Assembly: GCA_026770585.1 (NCBI GenBank)
Contig: MU646575.1
Coordinates: 183,678-197,844, forward strand
Direction: 5' to 3'
Length of the DNA: 14,167 bases
Source: Baffinella frigidus
Lineage: Eukaryota; Cryptophyceae; Cryptomonadales; Baffinellaceae
Positions 13,207 through 14,167 of the stretch are shown one piece after another. The notes beneath the pieces were generated by a model. The model saw only the letters and a list, made by a program, of their open reading frames with translations, was not told the origin of the DNA and did not search any database. The translations under genes were made by a program, and so were the position numbers. Positions within the stretch are counted from its first letter, which is position 1, and the number at the start of each line of letters is the position of its first letter.

Positions 13207-13350
13207 TGTAGGGTTTGGGGTGTGGGGTTTGGGGTTTGGGGTTGCGGGTTTATGGTTTATAGTTTATGGTTTATGGATTATGGTTTATGGTTTATGGTTT
13301 ATGGTTGATAGTTTATGTTTTATGTTTTATGGTTTAAGGTTTATGGTTTG
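13207..13350 (+). repeat. telomere-like tract, TTTGGGG then TTTATGG variants
   Basis: Starts with TTTGGGG heptamers (13213-13242) and changes to a run of TTTATGG/TTTATAG (13248-13349). Canonical TTTAGGG is nearly absent. Frames across it give F/V/Y/G-W repeats that are artefacts. Confidence 0.85.
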
Positions 13351-13352
13351 TT

Positions 13353-13640
13353 CTATATTGTTCATTCTTCGTTTGCTGCTTTGTCAAACCCTCGAAACGC
13401 TGCTCGAGAGACCAGTTCGAGCAGTAAACTCCAACCTGGAGGGGACTTGCGGCCAATCCCGAATAACCCTTTATCGCAAAAGTTGACATGATTTATACCA
13501 CTAAAATACATATTAGACCTTTTTGTACCAGATCCATTCATCACGGGGCAGCCGCATTGCGGCCGCATCTCAGGGGGAGTTGACTTAAGAATGCTCAAAA
13601 TACCATACTGTTCCATCCAGGGTGGAGGTGCCCCCAGCCT
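13353..13640. other. unique stretch; possible minus-strand terminal exon, unproven
   Basis: On the minus strand an open frame runs from an AG at 13639-13640 to a stop at 13362. It includes MEQYGILSILKS and PQCGCPVMNGSG. The phase would fit the 42-nt exon at 14007-14048. The end of the frame lies in a copy of the 90-bp repeat, and no domain is recognised. Confidence 0.2.
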
Positions 13641-14004
13641 AGTTTACGGTTCAGGGTTCAGGGGCGAGGGTTTGGGGTTAGGGGTTTGGGGTTTGGGGCT
13701 GAGGGTCTAGTGTTTAGTGTTTAGTGTTTAGTGTTTAGTGTTTAGGGTTTTAGGGGTTGCGGTTTAGGGTTGGAGGTTTCGGGTTCAATGTTGAGGGCCC
13801 AAGGTTTAGGGTGCAGGATTGAGGATTTAGGATTCAGGGTTTAGCGTTTGTGGTTTGTGGTTGAGAGTTTAGGGTTCGGGTTCAGGGTTTACGGGTTTTC
13901 GTTTATGTTTTTTTTGGTTTAGGATTTAGGATTTAGGGTTTAGGGTTTAGGGTTTAGGGTTTAGGGTTTAGGGTTCGGGGGTTAGGGTTTGGGGGTTAGG
14001 GATT
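13641..14004 (+). repeat. telomere-like tract, TTTAGGG strand
   Basis: Blocks of variants: TTTGGGG (13672-13697), TTTAGTG (13709-13742), degenerate mixture, then six or more perfect TTTAGGG (about 13926-13975). On the minus strand it begins GTAATCCC directly after the 42-nt island. Confidence 0.85.
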
Positions 14005-14006
14005 AC

Positions 14007-14048
14007 CGCCCACCGTTTGCCGTCCCCGCGCCCCCCGCTCCACCGCGC
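14007..14048 (-). CDS. candidate 42-nt internal exon between telomere-like tracts
   Basis: This is the only non-repeat island between two telomere-like tracts. Read on the minus strand it follows CCAAACCCCAG and is followed by GTAATCCC, a GT/AG pair. Its length is 14 codons and all of frame 1 is open (ARWSGGRGDGKRWA); frame 2 (offset by one) is also open and G/A-rich. No product can be named. The arrangement mirrors 688-750 on the plus strand. It could also be a GC-rich insertion with chance borders. Confidence 0.35.
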
Positions 14049-14050
14049 CT

Positions 14051-14167
14051 GGGGTTTGGGGTTTGGGGTTTGGGGTTTGGGTTTTGGGGTTTGGGGTGAA
14101 GGGTGCGGGGTGCGGGGTGTGGGGTTTGGGGTTTGGGGTGTGGGGTGTGGGGTTTTGGGTGTGGGGT
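14051..14167 (+). repeat. telomere-like tract, TTTGGGG/GTGGGGT variants
   Basis: TTTGGGG heptamers pass into GTGGGGT variants and run off the window end. Canonical TTTAGGG is absent, so this is not a fresh telomere. Confidence 0.85.

Noticed and set aside
12932-13486. 184-codon plus frame with GFGVWGLGF and MVYGLWFMV repeats
   Set aside because: Translation of telomere-like heptamers; the 7-residue period follows from the 7-bp unit.
1-14167. CRISPR array, tRNA or rRNA genes
   Set aside because: The repeats are either minisatellites without regular spacers or dispersed elements. No tRNA cloverleaf with A and B boxes and no rRNA signature words were found.
14051-14167. A true chromosome-end telomere
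   Set aside because: The terminal stretch is TTTGGGG/GTGGGGT variant sequence, not perfect TTTAGGG, so a degenerate interstitial or subtelomeric tract is more likely.

Overview
This window looks like nuclear DNA from a eukaryote, probably a protist or alga with plant-type (TTTAGGG/CCCTAAA) telomere sequence. It holds seven stretches of degenerate CCCTAAA/TTTAGGG heptamers, GT...AG intron signatures, many short TA-flanked inverted-repeat elements and a dispersed SINE-like repeat. There are no bacterial operons or rRNA genes, and I saw no tRNA genes. Both ends run into low-complexity sequence, so this may be a whole short scaffold. The species cannot be fixed from the sequence; a chromerid alga or another TTTAGGG-telomere protist is only a guess.

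Left end (1-1541): simple repeats, an 82-bp direct repeat, then the 3' part of a plus-strand gene. Two exons (688-750 and 960-1541) encode a lysine patch and a very acidic E/S/G-rich tail. The introns around them are made of telomere-like CCCTAAA repeats. A mirror-image case lies at the right end: a 42-nt minus-strand exon candidate (14007-14048) between telomere-like tracts, again with CCCTAAA on the sense strand.

Middle (1542-13640): mostly repeats. (i) M1, a TA-flanked MITE of about 121 bp, has four intact copies, one copy cut by M2 and one cut at a telomere-like tract. (ii) M2, a second TA-flanked element, has three copies of 105 bp and one of 120 bp. (iii) R1 is a SINE-like family with two subfamilies (R1a, R1b) and a tail of ACCTAAAGG units. 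(iv) Single inverted-repeat elements lie at 2946-3061, 3468-3799 and 8082-8256, and there are several minisatellites.

The most convincing complete genes are two inverted paralogues, minus 5184-5717 and plus 10695-11240. They encode small, predicted secreted, glycine-rich proteins of 177 and 181 residues, about 80% identical by hand alignment. Length differences inside the coding sequence are whole codons, while the sequence just upstream of the start differs by about 13 nt. I do not recognise the family. The duplicated block includes upstream sequence, 3' flank and a decayed fragment of the same gene downstream of each copy.

Right end (12522-14167): minisatellites, a 90-bp direct repeat and telomere-like tracts homogenised locally to TTTATGG, TTTAGTG or TTTGGGG variants.
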